Shown in pieces: positions 7,985-16,923 of a stretch of DNA of 64,000 nucleotides. The translations under genes were made by a program, and so were the position numbers. Each line of letters starts with the position of its first letter. The stretch's first letter is position 1. Source of the stretch: Kineobactrum sediminis (GTDB lineage: Bacteria > Pseudomonadota > Gammaproteobacteria > Pseudomonadales > Halieaceae). The notes below the pieces were generated by a model that did not search any database, was not told the DNA's origin, and was given only the letters and a program-made list of their open reading frames with translations. The DNA lies in the NCBI RefSeq assembly GCF_002868715.1, contig NZ_PKLZ01000001.1:62001-126000 (forward strand), given 5' to 3'.

Positions 7985-8524
7985 CTACAGCTGATCCGGA
8001 AGTCCCGAGAACTCCGGGACTGCCCTCAACCGCACATCCGCGGGCGTAATGGCTATTCCATTTGCCTTGATATCGGCAATCAACCAGGACATTTCCTTGA
8101 TCTCTTTTCGCTGGGTCAGCAAAATTTCATCTGCCAGCCTGCGCACACGTGGGTCCATAATCTTGGCCCGCTCACTGGTGAGAATCGCAATAGAGTGATG
8201 CGGAATCATCGCTTCCATATAATCGACGCCGGTAACGGTTATCTGACTGCGCACCAGACCGAGAGCGGACAAAAACAACAGGCCAGCGCCAATGAAGATC
8301 GCCAGGTTTAGCTTCGTGTTCTGATACATCCCCAACATGAACGCCAACATGATGACCATCATGGCAGCGCCCATAATCAATGTCATGAATATGCGTGTTT
8401 CGCTGAGCCTGGCATGACCGAAAATCTCGTAGGAATTCAAATACATCAACAGGTACATCACCACAATCGCTGTCGCTATCATCAAGAGAAATCTTGTATA
8501 GCCCTGATTCTTCGCTTTTTCCAT
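7985..8524 (-). CDS. DUF305 domain membrane protein
   Basis: About 179 residues. Three hydrophobic helices come first ('FLLMIATAIVVMYLLMYL', 'IFMTLIMGAAMMVIMLAFML', 'LAIFIGAGLLFLSALGLV'). Then comes a DUF305-type four-helix segment with 'DYMEAMIPHHSIAILTSE', whose His pair is the conserved metal/copper-associated feature of the family. I placed the start at 8524 (MEKAKNQGY) because homologues begin there and GGAG lies eleven bases upstream; 8557 or 8620 would add residues without an RBS. DUF305 proteins are often near copper or heavy-metal genes, but none are adjacent here. Confidence 0.83.
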   Translation of the reverse strand: MEKAKNQGYTRFLLMIATAIVVMYLLMYLNSYEIFGHARLSETRIFMTLIMGAAMMVIMLAFMLGMYQNTKLNLAIFIGAGLLFLSALGLVRSQITVTGVDYMEAMIPHHSIAILTSERAKIMDPRVRRLADEILLTQRKEIKEMSWLIADIKANGIAITPADVRLRAVPEFSGLPDQL

Positions 8525-8674
8525 GGTATCTGGTGCTCCGGCACTATCGCTATGCATACACAGCAACAAATGAATTAAAAAACGGACTGCAGCTATTGTG
8601 GTAGTTACTGGCAACCTCAAATATTAACGTTCGATTAAATCAGGGTAGTGCATAATCCCGGCTTTCGCATTGGC

Positions 8675-8914
8675 TCAGGAAGGGAGCTCGGGCTTGACCA
8701 CCAGCAATCCTGATGGGTCCCCGTCCTGCACGGCTATCTTCGCGTGGGCCTTACCGCTAGAGAATCGCACTACCTGACCCGGCAAGAGCTCAATGTCCAC
8801 TTGGCAATCGTTTCCACTGACCAGGCTGATGCGCATAGGGGTGGAAAGTGTATTCTCAATAGTGGCTGTCTCGCCGGGCGTCAACTGCTCGGTGCCATTA
8901 ACCGGTTTAGTCAT
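8675..8914 (-). CDS. Small hypothetical protein, beta-rich
   Basis: A 79-residue soluble protein of unknown function. Alternating hydrophobic stretches ('TATIENTLSTPMRISLVSG', 'CQVDIELLPGQVVRF', 'HAKIAVQDGD') suggest a small beta sandwich. An upstream ATG at 9094 would add 60 Cys/Arg-rich residues overlapping the antiporter's 3' end and is not credible. The start at 8914 has GGAG eight bases before it. It follows the CaCA antiporter by 154 bp on the same strand. Confidence 0.6.
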   Translation of the reverse strand: MTKPVNGTEQLTPGETATIENTLSTPMRISLVSGNDCQVDIELLPGQVVRFSSGKAHAKIAVQDGDPSGLLVVKPELPS

Positions 8915-9068
8915 TGCCTTGGCTCCCTGATAATCGTTTCGTTGATTCAGCATGGATCCATTCAAGATGCATAAAATCCAAATAAGCCGAGCTTCAGTAA
9001 TTGATTTTGACGACGTGGGTTCCCCGAGGCTACAACAGTTAATGCATCGGCACGATCTTCCTGGCGTG

Positions 9069-10031
9069 TCACGCCATAAAGGTTGTGAATCCAAGCGCCA
9101 GGTAAGCTATATAGCCGAGCAGTAGAATCCCGCCCTCACCCTGACTAAGGCGCTTACCCGTATATAAAAATAGCAATAAAACCACTGATGCGCCCAGTAC
9201 GACCCATTGATCAAACTGAATAATTCTCACATGGACCGGGAGTGGTTGTAATAAAGCAGAGACGCCCAGGACACCAAGGAGATTGAAGATATTGCTGCCG
9301 AGAACATTTCCGATGGCGACATCAGCATGCTTTCTGAATGCTGCGATTATCGAGATCGCCAGCTCAGGCAATGAGGTGCCTACAGCGACGAGCGTTAATC
9401 CTATTACCGCTTCAGAGACTGAAAAATATTCTGCTATACCCACGGCGCCTTTCAACAACACCTGCGCGCCACCAATCAAGAGGGCCAGTCCGAACAATAC
9501 GAACGCCATGATCCATACCGAATTCCTGGGTAGGATCGTAACTTCCTCTCCTTCGGCTTTATGCAAGTCAGCGGAAGGAGCTGAACCGAAACGTTCTGTC
9601 CAATATGCCCATATCAGGTAGGCCGCGAAAGCTGCCAATAGAATAGACGCATCCAGCCTGCCAAGAGCATGGTCGCCGGCCAGAAGCAGGAAAAGAATAG
9701 TAGCGGAAACCACTGTAATTGCATCCCGACGCAATACCAGTGGCTTTACCAGCATCGGCGAGATCAGGGCACAGACACCTAGAATCAATAGGATATTCGC
9801 AATGTTACTGCCAACGATATTGCCTACCGCAAGATCCGGCTGCCCGCCAATCGCCGCTTCTATGGAGACGACCAATTCGGGGGCCGAGGTTCCAAAACCG
9901 ACGATGAGTAGGCCACTAAGCAAAGGCGAGACACGCAGGCGCACCGCTGCCGCCAGCGCACCCCGGATTAGCATTTCGCCCCCCGCCACCAAAAGCATGA
10001 TCCCCAGGGCCAGCAAGAGAATATTTACCAT
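9069..10031 (-). CDS. Calcium/sodium antiporter (CaCA family, YrbG-like)
   Basis: Inner-membrane cation/Ca2+ exchanger of 320 residues with about ten membrane helices in two inverted halves. Both alpha-repeat signatures are visible: 'GFGTSAPELVVSIEAAI...GNIVGSNIANILLILG' in the first half and 'AVGTSLPELAISIIAAF...GNVLGSNIFNLLGVLG' in the second, each with the ion-binding Glu and Asn/Ser. A short cytosolic loop at residues 145-170 separates the halves. AGGG precedes the ATG at 10031. This is the common YrbG/K+-independent Na+/Ca2+ exchanger type; the direction of transport is an inference. Confidence 0.92.
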   Translation of the reverse strand: MVNILLLALGIMLLVAGGEMLIRGALAAAVRLRVSPLLSGLLIVGFGTSAPELVVSIEAAIGGQPDLAVGNIVGSNIANILLILGVCALISPMLVKPLVLRRDAITVVSATILFLLLAGDHALGRLDASILLAAFAAYLIWAYWTERFGSAPSADLHKAEGEEVTILPRNSVWIMAFVLFGLALLIGGAQVLLKGAVGIAEYFSVSEAVIGLTLVAVGTSLPELAISIIAAFRKHADVAIGNVLGSNIFNLLGVLGVSALLQPLPVHVRIIQFDQWVVLGASVVLLLFLYTGKRLSQGEGGILLLGYIAYLALGFTTFMA

Positions 10032-10084
10032 CGCTCAATAATCCCTAATCTTGATGTTTATAGGAGAAACATTCGCTGTAGCCT

Positions 10085-10357
10085 TCAGTACGCCAGATCG
10101 TCGCTCAATAGAGAATCATCGGAATCAGTGGCTTCAGCCTTAACACGAGTATCCTGTTCGTAAGCTTTGATGATCGGCAGGGCCCTGTCAATATCGGCAT
10201 CTTCGACAAAAACGTTTGCAAATCCCAGAGGAGACAGCTCGCCAATGGCTCCCTGTAGATAATGCCCGCCTACATACGACTCTATATCATGAGCCTCCAG
10301 CATACCCGCGACGATATGGCCTTCAATGATATTGGCTGCTCTGTAGATGATTTGCAT
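10085..10357 (-). CDS. DUF2007 domain protein (putative signal-transducing protein)
   Basis: A 90-residue cytosolic protein. 'MQIIYRAANIIEGHIVAGMLEAHDIESYVGG' followed by 'LGFANVFVEDADIDRALPII' is the DUF2007 fold, a small alpha/beta domain related to ACT-like signalling modules. A possible extended start at 10435 adds 26 unrelated residues; GGTGGGG directly before 10357 and homology favour the shorter form. The C-terminal tail is acidic (DSDDSLLSDD). Its function is not known. Confidence 0.78.
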   Translation of the reverse strand: MQIIYRAANIIEGHIVAGMLEAHDIESYVGGHYLQGAIGELSPLGFANVFVEDADIDRALPIIKAYEQDTRVKAEATDSDDSLLSDDLAY

Positions 10358-10614
10358 GTCCCCACCAGGATTTTCTGTAAGATTCAGGTTCATATACGGT
10401 GATTCCGAAGGATTCACGTGGCCATAATAAGGCATTTAACAATACATCGATAATAAGCCCCGGCGCGATCATGACCGAAAGCAAAGATACGCTCATTTAC
10501 ACAGCGCCAATAGTCACCTTTTCAAGCACACTGGCGCCGACATAAGCACCGTCGAACGCTGCTATACCCATGCTGGCTCCTGTACGGTCAACACCTGGTC
10601 AAAGCCCTCTCGTC

Positions 10615-11718
10615 CTACTGCAACGGTGGATAATCAATATACCCGTGCTCGTCGCCGCCATAAAAGGTACTGTCGTCCCATTCATTAAGTGGTGCGTTCT
10701 GGTGAAAACGTTCAGGCAGATCAGGATTGGCGATGAACAAACGTCCAAAGGTAACGAGGTCACAGCGACCAGCACGAAGACGTTTGCGTGCCTCTTCCGC
10801 GCTGTAAGCACCGTTGGCGATGTAGGTGCCCTTGAAGCCGGCCTGAATGGCATCTATAACGTTTTCAGGGCGGCCATCGGCGAGATTACCCTGGAACGAA
10901 TCCTCTACCACTTCAATAAAGGCGATATCGAGATCGTTCAGGCGCCTTGCGAACTCGCCAAACGTTTCTACGGGATTATCGTCGTACATGTCATTGAAGC
11001 TGCCGGTGGGACTGACCCGAACACCAACACTGTGCTTGCCCCAGACATCGACCACTGCTTCAACCACCATTAATGGCAGCCGGACGCGGTTTTCCACTGA
11101 ACCACCAAACTGGTCTCTACGATGGTTAGTGCCGCTTTTGAGGAATTCATCCAGCAAATAGCCGTTCGCAGCATGAACCTCAACGCCGTCGAAGCCTGCA
11201 TCCCTGGCGTTACGCGCACCGTCGCGGAACTGGTCGACGATGTTCTGCATCTCACTGGTTTCAAGCGCTCTTGGCTCTGGTATATCGACCATACCAGAAT
11301 CGGCGCTGATGTAGGTCTGGGCACCTTTCGGTGCAATGGCCGACGGTGCCACCGGCTTCTCACCGTTTGGCTGTAGTGCCGTATGAGAAATACGGCCCAC
11401 GTGCCACAATTGCATATAAATCCGGCCGCCGGCACTGTGAACTGCGTCCGCAACCTTGCGCCAGCCCTCCACTTGTTCTGGCGAATGAATCCCCGGTGTG
11501 AATGCGTAACCTTTGCCTTGCGGCGACACCTGGGTAGCCTCGCTGATAATCAGGCCCGCGCTCGCCCGTTGCCGGTAATACTCTGCGTTCATCTCATTGG
11601 GAATGTCACCGGGCTGGCTGGAGCGGGAGCGGGTTAGCGGCGACATAAGCACGCGATTGGGTAATGTTAATAAACCCAATTTGTAAGGCTGGAACAAGGG
11701 ATCATCGGAATTTGTCAT
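10615..11718 (-). CDS. Old Yellow Enzyme family alkene reductase (NemA-like)
   Basis: FMN-dependent NAD(P)H ene-reductase, 367 residues, full length. FMN site residues are in 'NRVLMSPLTRSR' near the N-terminus. The catalytic substrate-anchoring pair is in 'VEVHAANGYLLDEF' (H182, N185, with Y187 as proton donor), followed by 'NHRRDQFGGSVENR'. 'DLVTFGRLFIANPDLPER' is the usual C-terminal FMN phosphate loop. AGGAGG lies six bases before the ATG at 11718. Such enzymes reduce enones, nitro-esters and N-ethylmaleimide-like electrophiles. A paralogue begins at 498. Confidence 0.93.
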   Translation of the reverse strand: MTNSDDPLFQPYKLGLLTLPNRVLMSPLTRSRSSQPGDIPNEMNAEYYRQRASAGLIISEATQVSPQGKGYAFTPGIHSPEQVEGWRKVADAVHSAGGRIYMQLWHVGRISHTALQPNGEKPVAPSAIAPKGAQTYISADSGMVDIPEPRALETSEMQNIVDQFRDGARNARDAGFDGVEVHAANGYLLDEFLKSGTNHRRDQFGGSVENRVRLPLMVVEAVVDVWGKHSVGVRVSPTGSFNDMYDDNPVETFGEFARRLNDLDIAFIEVVEDSFQGNLADGRPENVIDAIQAGFKGTYIANGAYSAEEARKRLRAGRCDLVTFGRLFIANPDLPERFHQNAPLNEWDDSTFYGGDEHGYIDYPPLQ

Positions 11719-11826
11719 TCCACATCCTCCTGGCGATAAAAGATAATTGACTACATCAGTATATTAGAAGCTTGAGAAAAGACAGGTTGTGAACTTACTG
11801 CCTGGCGCTATTCTGCCCAGTTCATT

Positions 11827-12099
11827 TCAAGCTCTTAAGAGAGTCCACACCCCTATACCCACAAAACCGATGCCGGCAATGTAATTCAGGTTTTTCTCGC
11901 TTACATACTGGGAAATGACGCCGCCTGCGAGTACGCCAATTCCAGATGCCACAATCAATGCCAAAGAGGCGCCGATGAAGACAGTCATCTTGCTCACATC
12001 CTTATCGGCGGCGAAAAGCATCGTAGCCAATTGGGTTTTGTCGCCAAGCTCCGCGATGAAAACGGCGATGAATACGGTAACCAGTACTTTATATTCCAT
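11827..12099 (-). CDS. UPF0016 (TMEM165/GDT1) family Mn2+/Ca2+ transporter, half-size
   Basis: A 90-residue inner-membrane protein with three helices and one copy of the family signature E-x-G-D-K-[ST] ('AELGDKTQLATMLFAA', residues 17-32). Full-length UPF0016 proteins have two such repeats. Single-repeat forms are known in gammaproteobacteria and must work as dimers or with a second half-gene; no second half is visible here. Bacterial members export Mn2+ (MneA). AGAG is upstream of the ATG at 12099. Confidence 0.85.
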   Translation of the reverse strand: MEYKVLVTVFIAVFIAELGDKTQLATMLFAADKDVSKMTVFIGASLALIVASGIGVLAGGVISQYVSEKNLNYIAGIGFVGIGVWTLLRA

Positions 12100-12562
12100 T
12101 AAAATGACTCTTTACGGGGTTCAAATGTGTGCCAAATCCTGCGATGCCAGGAGCATGGAGCGATATCAGTGCCTTCCATAAATTTCTGCTTCCAGCTATT
12201 GGCAACTCCGGCCTATTCTACACGCTGGTGAACAATGCAGGCAGCGCCACGAATCGGATTATTTCCATAGGGTCATCGAGAGTGCCTATTATTTGTTGGC
12301 ATGCGCCTGGCGCTACAATGCGAGACCTGACCCCGAAGATATGACCCCGAAGATACTGACCTCGAAAATATGACGCCAGGCGTCCAACTCCATGAGCAGA
12401 TACGGCAGTTCAGGCGAGCTCAGCAATGAACTCCGCAAACCTCGCCAGGGGCCTGGCGGCAAAACCGTAGTCGGGGAAGGTGATAGCCGTTGACCTTAAT
12501 CAACGCCAATTCGACCCAAGTCGTTACCCTAGAGAGCCAACTCAACCGATCCAGATAAACCA
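12100..12562. other. Gene-poor gap with repeat copy E and a possible gene remnant
   Basis: 463 bp between the UPF0016 gene and the RND adaptor. It holds repeat copy E with its heptamer ladder (12312-12377). On the minus strand at about 12418-12500 a frame reads 'TFPDYGFAARPLARFAEF' and then stops, which looks like the C-terminus of a lost protein. No intact gene was found. Confidence 0.5.
12312..12377 (-). repeat. Dispersed repeat, copy E, with TGACCCC ladder
   Basis: Core GCTACAATGCGAGACCTGACCCC is at 12312-12334. It is followed by degenerate tandem units in which TGACCCC, TGACCCC, TGACCTC and TGACGCC recur at 12328, 12342, 12357 and 12371, a 14-15 bp period. Confidence 0.85.
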
Positions 12563-13681
12563 ATGCAAAGAGCCCAAAAAAAATCGCTGTTCCGCCAGCG
12601 CTCAACCCTGATTGCCGGCCTTATTTTCCTCACCGTGGTGATCTGGATGCTTTCGGGCGCACTGGACGATCCGGAGACAACCCAGAGCGAGGAGACTGCT
12701 ATAGAGCAGGCTGATGAAGCGATGTCGGTGCGGGTACTGGAGTCGCGCAGGCAGGTCATTCAGGATCAGGTCATGATTAGCGGCCGCACCCTGGCGGATC
12801 GCAGTGTGGCCGTGAAGGCAGAAACGGACGGCGTGGTCAGGAGAATGAATTTCGAGCGTGGAGATCGAGTAGCCGAGGGAGACTTGCTGTTGGAATTGGC
12901 GATGGAGAGCCGGGATGCCCGATTGCTGGAAGCGCGCTCGCTACTGGAACAGCGAGAGATCGATTTTCGGGGGGCACAGTCGTTATACAGACAGAACTCG
13001 ATTTCGGAAACGGAGCTGGCCAAAGCCAGGGCGGCGCTGGAATCGGCCCGGGCGCAATTGAAGATGGCTGTGCTGGAAGCCGAGCGGACCCAGATCAAGG
13101 CACCCATTGAGGGAGACATCGAGACCCGCGATGTGGAAGTAGGAGATTTCCTGAGTCGGGGTGCGCCGGTAGCCACGATAGTTGACCTGAACCCGATCCG
13201 GGTGAGGGGTTTTTTGTCTGAGCGTTACCTGAACCAAATCAAGGCGGGCAGCCGTGCCGAGGTACAGCTGGTTAATGGTTCTACTCGCGAGGGCGAAGTA
13301 TCCTTTGTGGGCCGGGTGGCCGGAGCGGCGACACGCACCTTCCCGGTGGAGGTGCTGCTAGACAACACCGATCGCACAATCATCGAAGGTCTTACGGCGG
13401 AGATTACCCTCTTTGCAGGCGAGCTTTCCGCGCATCGTCTCCCTTCCTCCATGCTGACGCTGGCCGATGATGGCACCCTGGGCGTGAAGGGAGTGAACGA
13501 GGCCGACAAGGTGGTTTTCTATGCAGTGAACGTAGTGCGGGATACGCCAGAGGGTGTATGGCTTAGCGGCCTGCCTGAGTCGGTCCCCCTTATCGCGGTA
13601 GGCCACGAGTTCGTGAGCGCCGGACAGCGGGTAGAGACCGTACCTTACGAAGGACTTGAGCCCCCCGGGGAGCGGGAATGA
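12563..13681 (+). CDS. RND efflux system periplasmic adaptor (membrane fusion protein)
   Basis: Links an RND pump to an outer-membrane channel. The 372 residues comprise an N-terminal membrane anchor (residues 16-33), then the barrel-sandwich/lipoyl half motif 'AETDGVVRRMNFERGDRVAEGD'. A coiled-coil hairpin follows ('ARSLLEQREIDFRGAQSLY...ELAKARAALESARAQLKMA'), then the returning lipoyl half 'TQIKAPIEGDIETRDVEVGDF' and a beta-barrel domain. The stop overlaps the pump's ATG by four bases (ATGA), so translation is coupled. No clear Shine-Dalgarno precedes 12563. The outer-membrane channel gene is not in this window. Confidence 0.92.
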   Translation: MQRAQKKSLFRQRSTLIAGLIFLTVVIWMLSGALDDPETTQSEETAIEQADEAMSVRVLESRRQVIQDQVMISGRTLADRSVAVKAETDGVVRRMNFERGDRVAEGDLLLELAMESRDARLLEARSLLEQREIDFRGAQSLYRQNSISETELAKARAALESARAQLKMAVLEAERTQIKAPIEGDIETRDVEVGDFLSRGAPVATIVDLNPIRVRGFLSERYLNQIKAGSRAEVQLVNGSTREGEVSFVGRVAGAATRTFPVEVLLDNTDRTIIEGLTAEITLFAGELSAHRLPSSMLTLADDGTLGVKGVNEADKVVFYAVNVVRDTPEGVWLSGLPESVPLIAVGHEFVSAGQRVETVPYEGLEPPGERE

Positions 13682-16600
13682 GTGGTTGGATCGAGGGGTT
13701 GTTCAAGCGCCAGCGGGCGGTACTGTCCGCGCTGGTGTTGTTGCTGATTGCGGGGACCTGGGCCTACCTGGATATCGCCAAGGAAGCAGAGCCGGACGTC
13801 GATATTCCTTTTATTTTCGTGCACCTGAGACTGGAGGGGGTATTGCCGGAAGATGCCGAGCGATTGCTGATCCGGCCCGTGGAAGTAGAACTTCGCGGAA
13901 TCGAGGGATTAAAGGAAATGCGCGCCAGCGCCTTCGAGGGCGGCGGCGAGATCGTGTTGGAATTCAATGCCGGGTTTGATGCCGACGCCGTATTACAGGA
14001 CGTGAAGGACGCGGTGGACAAGGCGGAACCCGAGCTGCCCACCGATGCCGAGGACCCCGTGGTCCAGGAGATAAACACCAGCATTTTCCCCATCTTGCTG
14101 GTGACCCTGGCCGGAGATGTACCCGAACGCACTCTCCAGCGATTGGCGCGCATCACCCGGGATGAGATCGAATCCCTGACCAGCGTGCTGGAAGTTACCA
14201 TCGCTGGACAGCGTGAGGAAGTCGTCGAAGTCATCATTGATCCCCTTAAGGTCGAAAGTTATGGCTTGCAGGCCGACGAGATTATTCAGAACCTCAGCCG
14301 CTCCAACCGCCTGGTGGCCACGGGAACCCTGGATACCGACGATGGGCGCTTCGCCATCAAGGTGCCGGGGCTGTTCGAAAACGTCGAGGATGTACTCAAC
14401 ATGCCGATAAAGGTCGACGGCGATGCCATTGTGCGCTTCCGCGACATTGCCACGGTCAAGCGTACTTTCAAGGATGCCGAAGGCTACGCCCGGGTGGACG
14501 GGCTACCGGCGGTGACCCTGGAGGTCACCAAACGCACCGGCGAAAACGTGATCGATACCGTGGCGGCAGTGCGCGCCGAGGTGGACGCATTGAAGGTCAA
14601 CTGGCCACCCAATCTGGTTGTGGCCTATAGCCAGGATCAATCCGAGTTCATTGAGATGATGCTCACGGATCTCGAGAACCACGTGGTGAGCGCCGTGGTG
14701 CTGGTGATGATTGTGGTGGTCGGGGTGCTGGGATTGCGCTCCGGTCTACTGGTGGGCATTTCCATTCCCGGATCTTTCGTGGCGAGCATTCTGGTACTGC
14801 ATCTTATGGGCTACACCGTGAACATGGTGGTGCTGTTCGCCCTCATCCTGACCATCGGGGTGCTGGTGGACGGTGCCATCATGGTGGTGGAGTATGCCGA
14901 GCGCCAGATGGCGGCGGGCCAGAACCGGCATCAAGCCTACGCCGTGGCAGTGCAGCGCATGGGCACTCCCATTATTTCAGCGACCCTGACGACCCTCGCG
15001 GCATTCCTGCCGATGCTGTTCTGGCCCGGGATCGTGGGGGAATTCATGCGTTTCTTCCCAATTACATTAATCACGACCCTCACTGCGTCCCTGTTAATGG
15101 CCCTGATTTTTGTGCCCACGCTGGGCGCCCATCTGGGCCGCACCGGCGCGGAATCTGACTGGCAGCGCCGTAACCTTCAGGCCGCCGAGCACGGCGATCT
15201 GGATAAGGTACAGGGAGTGACACGGCACTATCTGTATGTACTCGACAAGGCACTGGACTACCCGGGCCGGATACTCACGGCCACGATAGCCGCGCTACTG
15301 GCGGCCTGGTTCCTGTACGGGACTTTCGGCAAGGGTGTTGAATTCTTTCCCAAAGTGGAACCTGATTTTGCGACCTTGCTGGTACATGCTCGGGGTAACC
15401 TGTCGGTGGATCAGCAGGACGCGCTGGTTCGCGAGGTGGAACAGGAAGTGCTGGCCTTTGGGGATTACTTCGAGAGCGTCTACGCACGCACCACCGGCAG
15501 CAGGGGCTTCAGTTTCATGGAGGATGTGGCCGAGGATGTAGTAGGCCGCATCTCGGTGGAATTCGATGACTGGGACAAGCGCCCTCCCGCCAACGAGATT
15601 CTCGAGGACATCCGCAAACGCACCGATCAACTGGCCGGTATCGAGGTGGAGATACGCAAGCTGGAGGCGGGACCGCCCGTGGGCAAGCCGGTGCAGCTGT
15701 TGTTGAGCGCCCGCGATCCCGCCAAATTGCCACAAGCGGTCGCAACAGTGCGCCGGCAATTTGAGTCCATGGAGGGGCTCACCGATATCGAGGACGACCG
15801 CCCACTGCCCGGTATTGACTGGGAGCTGGAGGTGGACCGGGCCCAGGCGGCCAAGTTCGGGCTCGACGTGACCGCCATCGGCAATGCCGCCCAACTGGTC
15901 ACCAACGGCTTGCGGATCGGCAGTTACCGGCCTGATGATACCGACGAGGAAATTGATATTACCGTGCGCTACCCGGAGCGCTGGCGCACCCTGGACCAGC
16001 TCGACCGGCTTCGGGTAACGACGCCGGGTGGTGCAGTGCCCATCAGCAACTTTGTCGACCGCAAAGCCACCCCCAAGGTGGCCAATCTGCGTCGGGTAGA
16101 CTCGGTTCGCGCCATGGCGGTGCGCGCGAATACGGCGCCCGGCGTACTGGCGAACAACAAGGTACAGGAACTGCGCAGCTGGCTGGACACCGACCCGCTC
16201 CCCTCTGGCGTTCGCTATGAATTCAAGGGCGAGGATGAGGAACAGCGCGCCGCCGAGGATTTTTTGACGCGTGCCCTGCTCGTCTCCCTCTTTTTGATGG
16301 CGGTGATTCTGGTTACCCAGTTCAACAGCTTTTTCAGTGCCGCTTTAGTACTTTCGGCGGTGATCGTATCCACAATTGGCGCCGTGCTGGGCCTGCTGCT
16401 CACCAGCCAGACCTTCTCCATTGTCGTGACCGGGACCGGAATCATCGCCCTGGCGGGCGTGGTCGTTAACGACAACATTGTACTGATCGATACTCACGAT
16501 CGATTACAAAAAGACATCGCCGACCCCCGGGAAGTGATTTTACGCACGGGCTTGCTACGACTTCGCCCGGTGGTTTTGACAACCGTGACTACCGTTCTGG

Positions 16601-16833
16601 GACTGATGCCAATGATGCTGCGCATGAACATCGACCTGTTCAACCGCGAGGTCGCCTTTGGCGCGCCCATTACCCAGTGGTGGCAAAGCCTCGCCACTGC
16701 CATCGTGTTCGGCCTGGGATTTGCGACGGTGCTGACCCTGATCATCACACCCTGCGCCCTGATGGCGCGCGTAAAGCTGCGCGACTGGTGGCGCCGAAAA
16801 AAGGAGGCCCGGGGGTCAGGTCTCGCATTGTAG
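13678..16833 (+). CDS. RND family efflux pump permease; C-terminus supplied by a repeat
   Basis: Proton-driven inner-membrane exporter of 1051 residues with the AcrB-type layout: helix 1, a large periplasmic porter loop, helices 2-7 ('GYTVNMVVLFALILTIGVLVDGAIMVVEYAER'), a second loop, helices 8-12. In helix 4 the AcrB D407/D408 pair reads VDG, so only the first Asp is kept, as in many non-Acr RND pumps. Substrate is unknown. The reading frame runs straight into repeat copy F: the last residues 'GSGLAL' and the TAG stop are repeat sequence, so an original C-terminus has been replaced. Coupled to the adaptor gene by an ATGA overlap. Confidence 0.92.
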   Translation: MSGWIEGLFKRQRAVLSALVLLLIAGTWAYLDIAKEAEPDVDIPFIFVHLRLEGVLPEDAERLLIRPVEVELRGIEGLKEMRASAFEGGGEIVLEFNAGFDADAVLQDVKDAVDKAEPELPTDAEDPVVQEINTSIFPILLVTLAGDVPERTLQRLARITRDEIESLTSVLEVTIAGQREEVVEVIIDPLKVESYGLQADEIIQNLSRSNRLVATGTLDTDDGRFAIKVPGLFENVEDVLNMPIKVDGDAIVRFRDIATVKRTFKDAEGYARVDGLPAVTLEVTKRTGENVIDTVAAVRAEVDALKVNWPPNLVVAYSQDQSEFIEMMLTDLENHVVSAVVLVMIVVVGVLGLRSGLLVGISIPGSFVASILVLHLMGYTVNMVVLFALILTIGVLVDGAIMVVEYAERQMAAGQNRHQAYAVAVQRMGTPIISATLTTLAAFLPMLFWPGIVGEFMRFFPITLITTLTASLLMALIFVPTLGAHLGRTGAESDWQRRNLQAAEHGDLDKVQGVTRHYLYVLDKALDYPGRILTATIAALLAAWFLYGTFGKGVEFFPKVEPDFATLLVHARGNLSVDQQDALVREVEQEVLAFGDYFESVYARTTGSRGFSFMEDVAEDVVGRISVEFDDWDKRPPANEILEDIRKRTDQLAGIEVEIRKLEAGPPVGKPVQLLLSARDPAKLPQAVATVRRQFESMEGLTDIEDDRPLPGIDWELEVDRAQAAKFGLDVTAIGNAAQLVTNGLRIGSYRPDDTDEEIDITVRYPERWRTLDQLDRLRVTTPGGAVPISNFVDRKATPKVANLRRVDSVRAMAVRANTAPGVLANNKVQELRSWLDTDPLPSGVRYEFKGEDEEQRAAEDFLTRALLVSLFLMAVILVTQFNSFFSAALVLSAVIVSTIGAVLGLLLTSQTFSIVVTGTGIIALAGVVVNDNIVLIDTHDRLQKDIADPREVILRTGLLRLRPVVLTTVTTVLGLMPMMLRMNIDLFNREVAFGAPITQWWQSLATAIVFGLGFATVLTLIITPCALMARVKLRDWWRRKKEARGSGLAL

Positions 16834-16836
16834 CAT
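16812..16836 (+). repeat. Dispersed 25-bp repeat, copy F
   Basis: GGGGTCAGGTCTCGCATTGTAGCAT. It contributes the final codons and TAG stop of the RND permease and forms an inverted pair with copy H. Confidence 0.9.
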
Positions 16837-16859
16837 TTGGTGATAGCGCGTGAATGGCT

Positions 16860-16883
16860 GGGGCCAGGTCTTGCTTGGTAGCA
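16860..16883 (+). repeat. Dispersed repeat, copy G (degenerate)
   Basis: GGGGCCAGGTCTTGCTTGGTAGCA, about four mismatches to copy F, in the same orientation and 48 bp downstream. It lies inside the F-H inverted pair. Confidence 0.75.
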
Positions 16884-16923
16884 CCGATGCATTATCAATG
16901 CCGTTAACGCAGATATTCAGTCG

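Noticed and set aside
8557-8620. Longer N-terminus for the DUF305 protein
   Set aside because: It adds residues absent from the family and has no ribosome site.
12129-12344. 71-codon plus-strand frame ending in repeat copy E
   Set aside because: Its end is translated repeat (MRDLTP), there is no Shine-Dalgarno, and the body resembles no protein.
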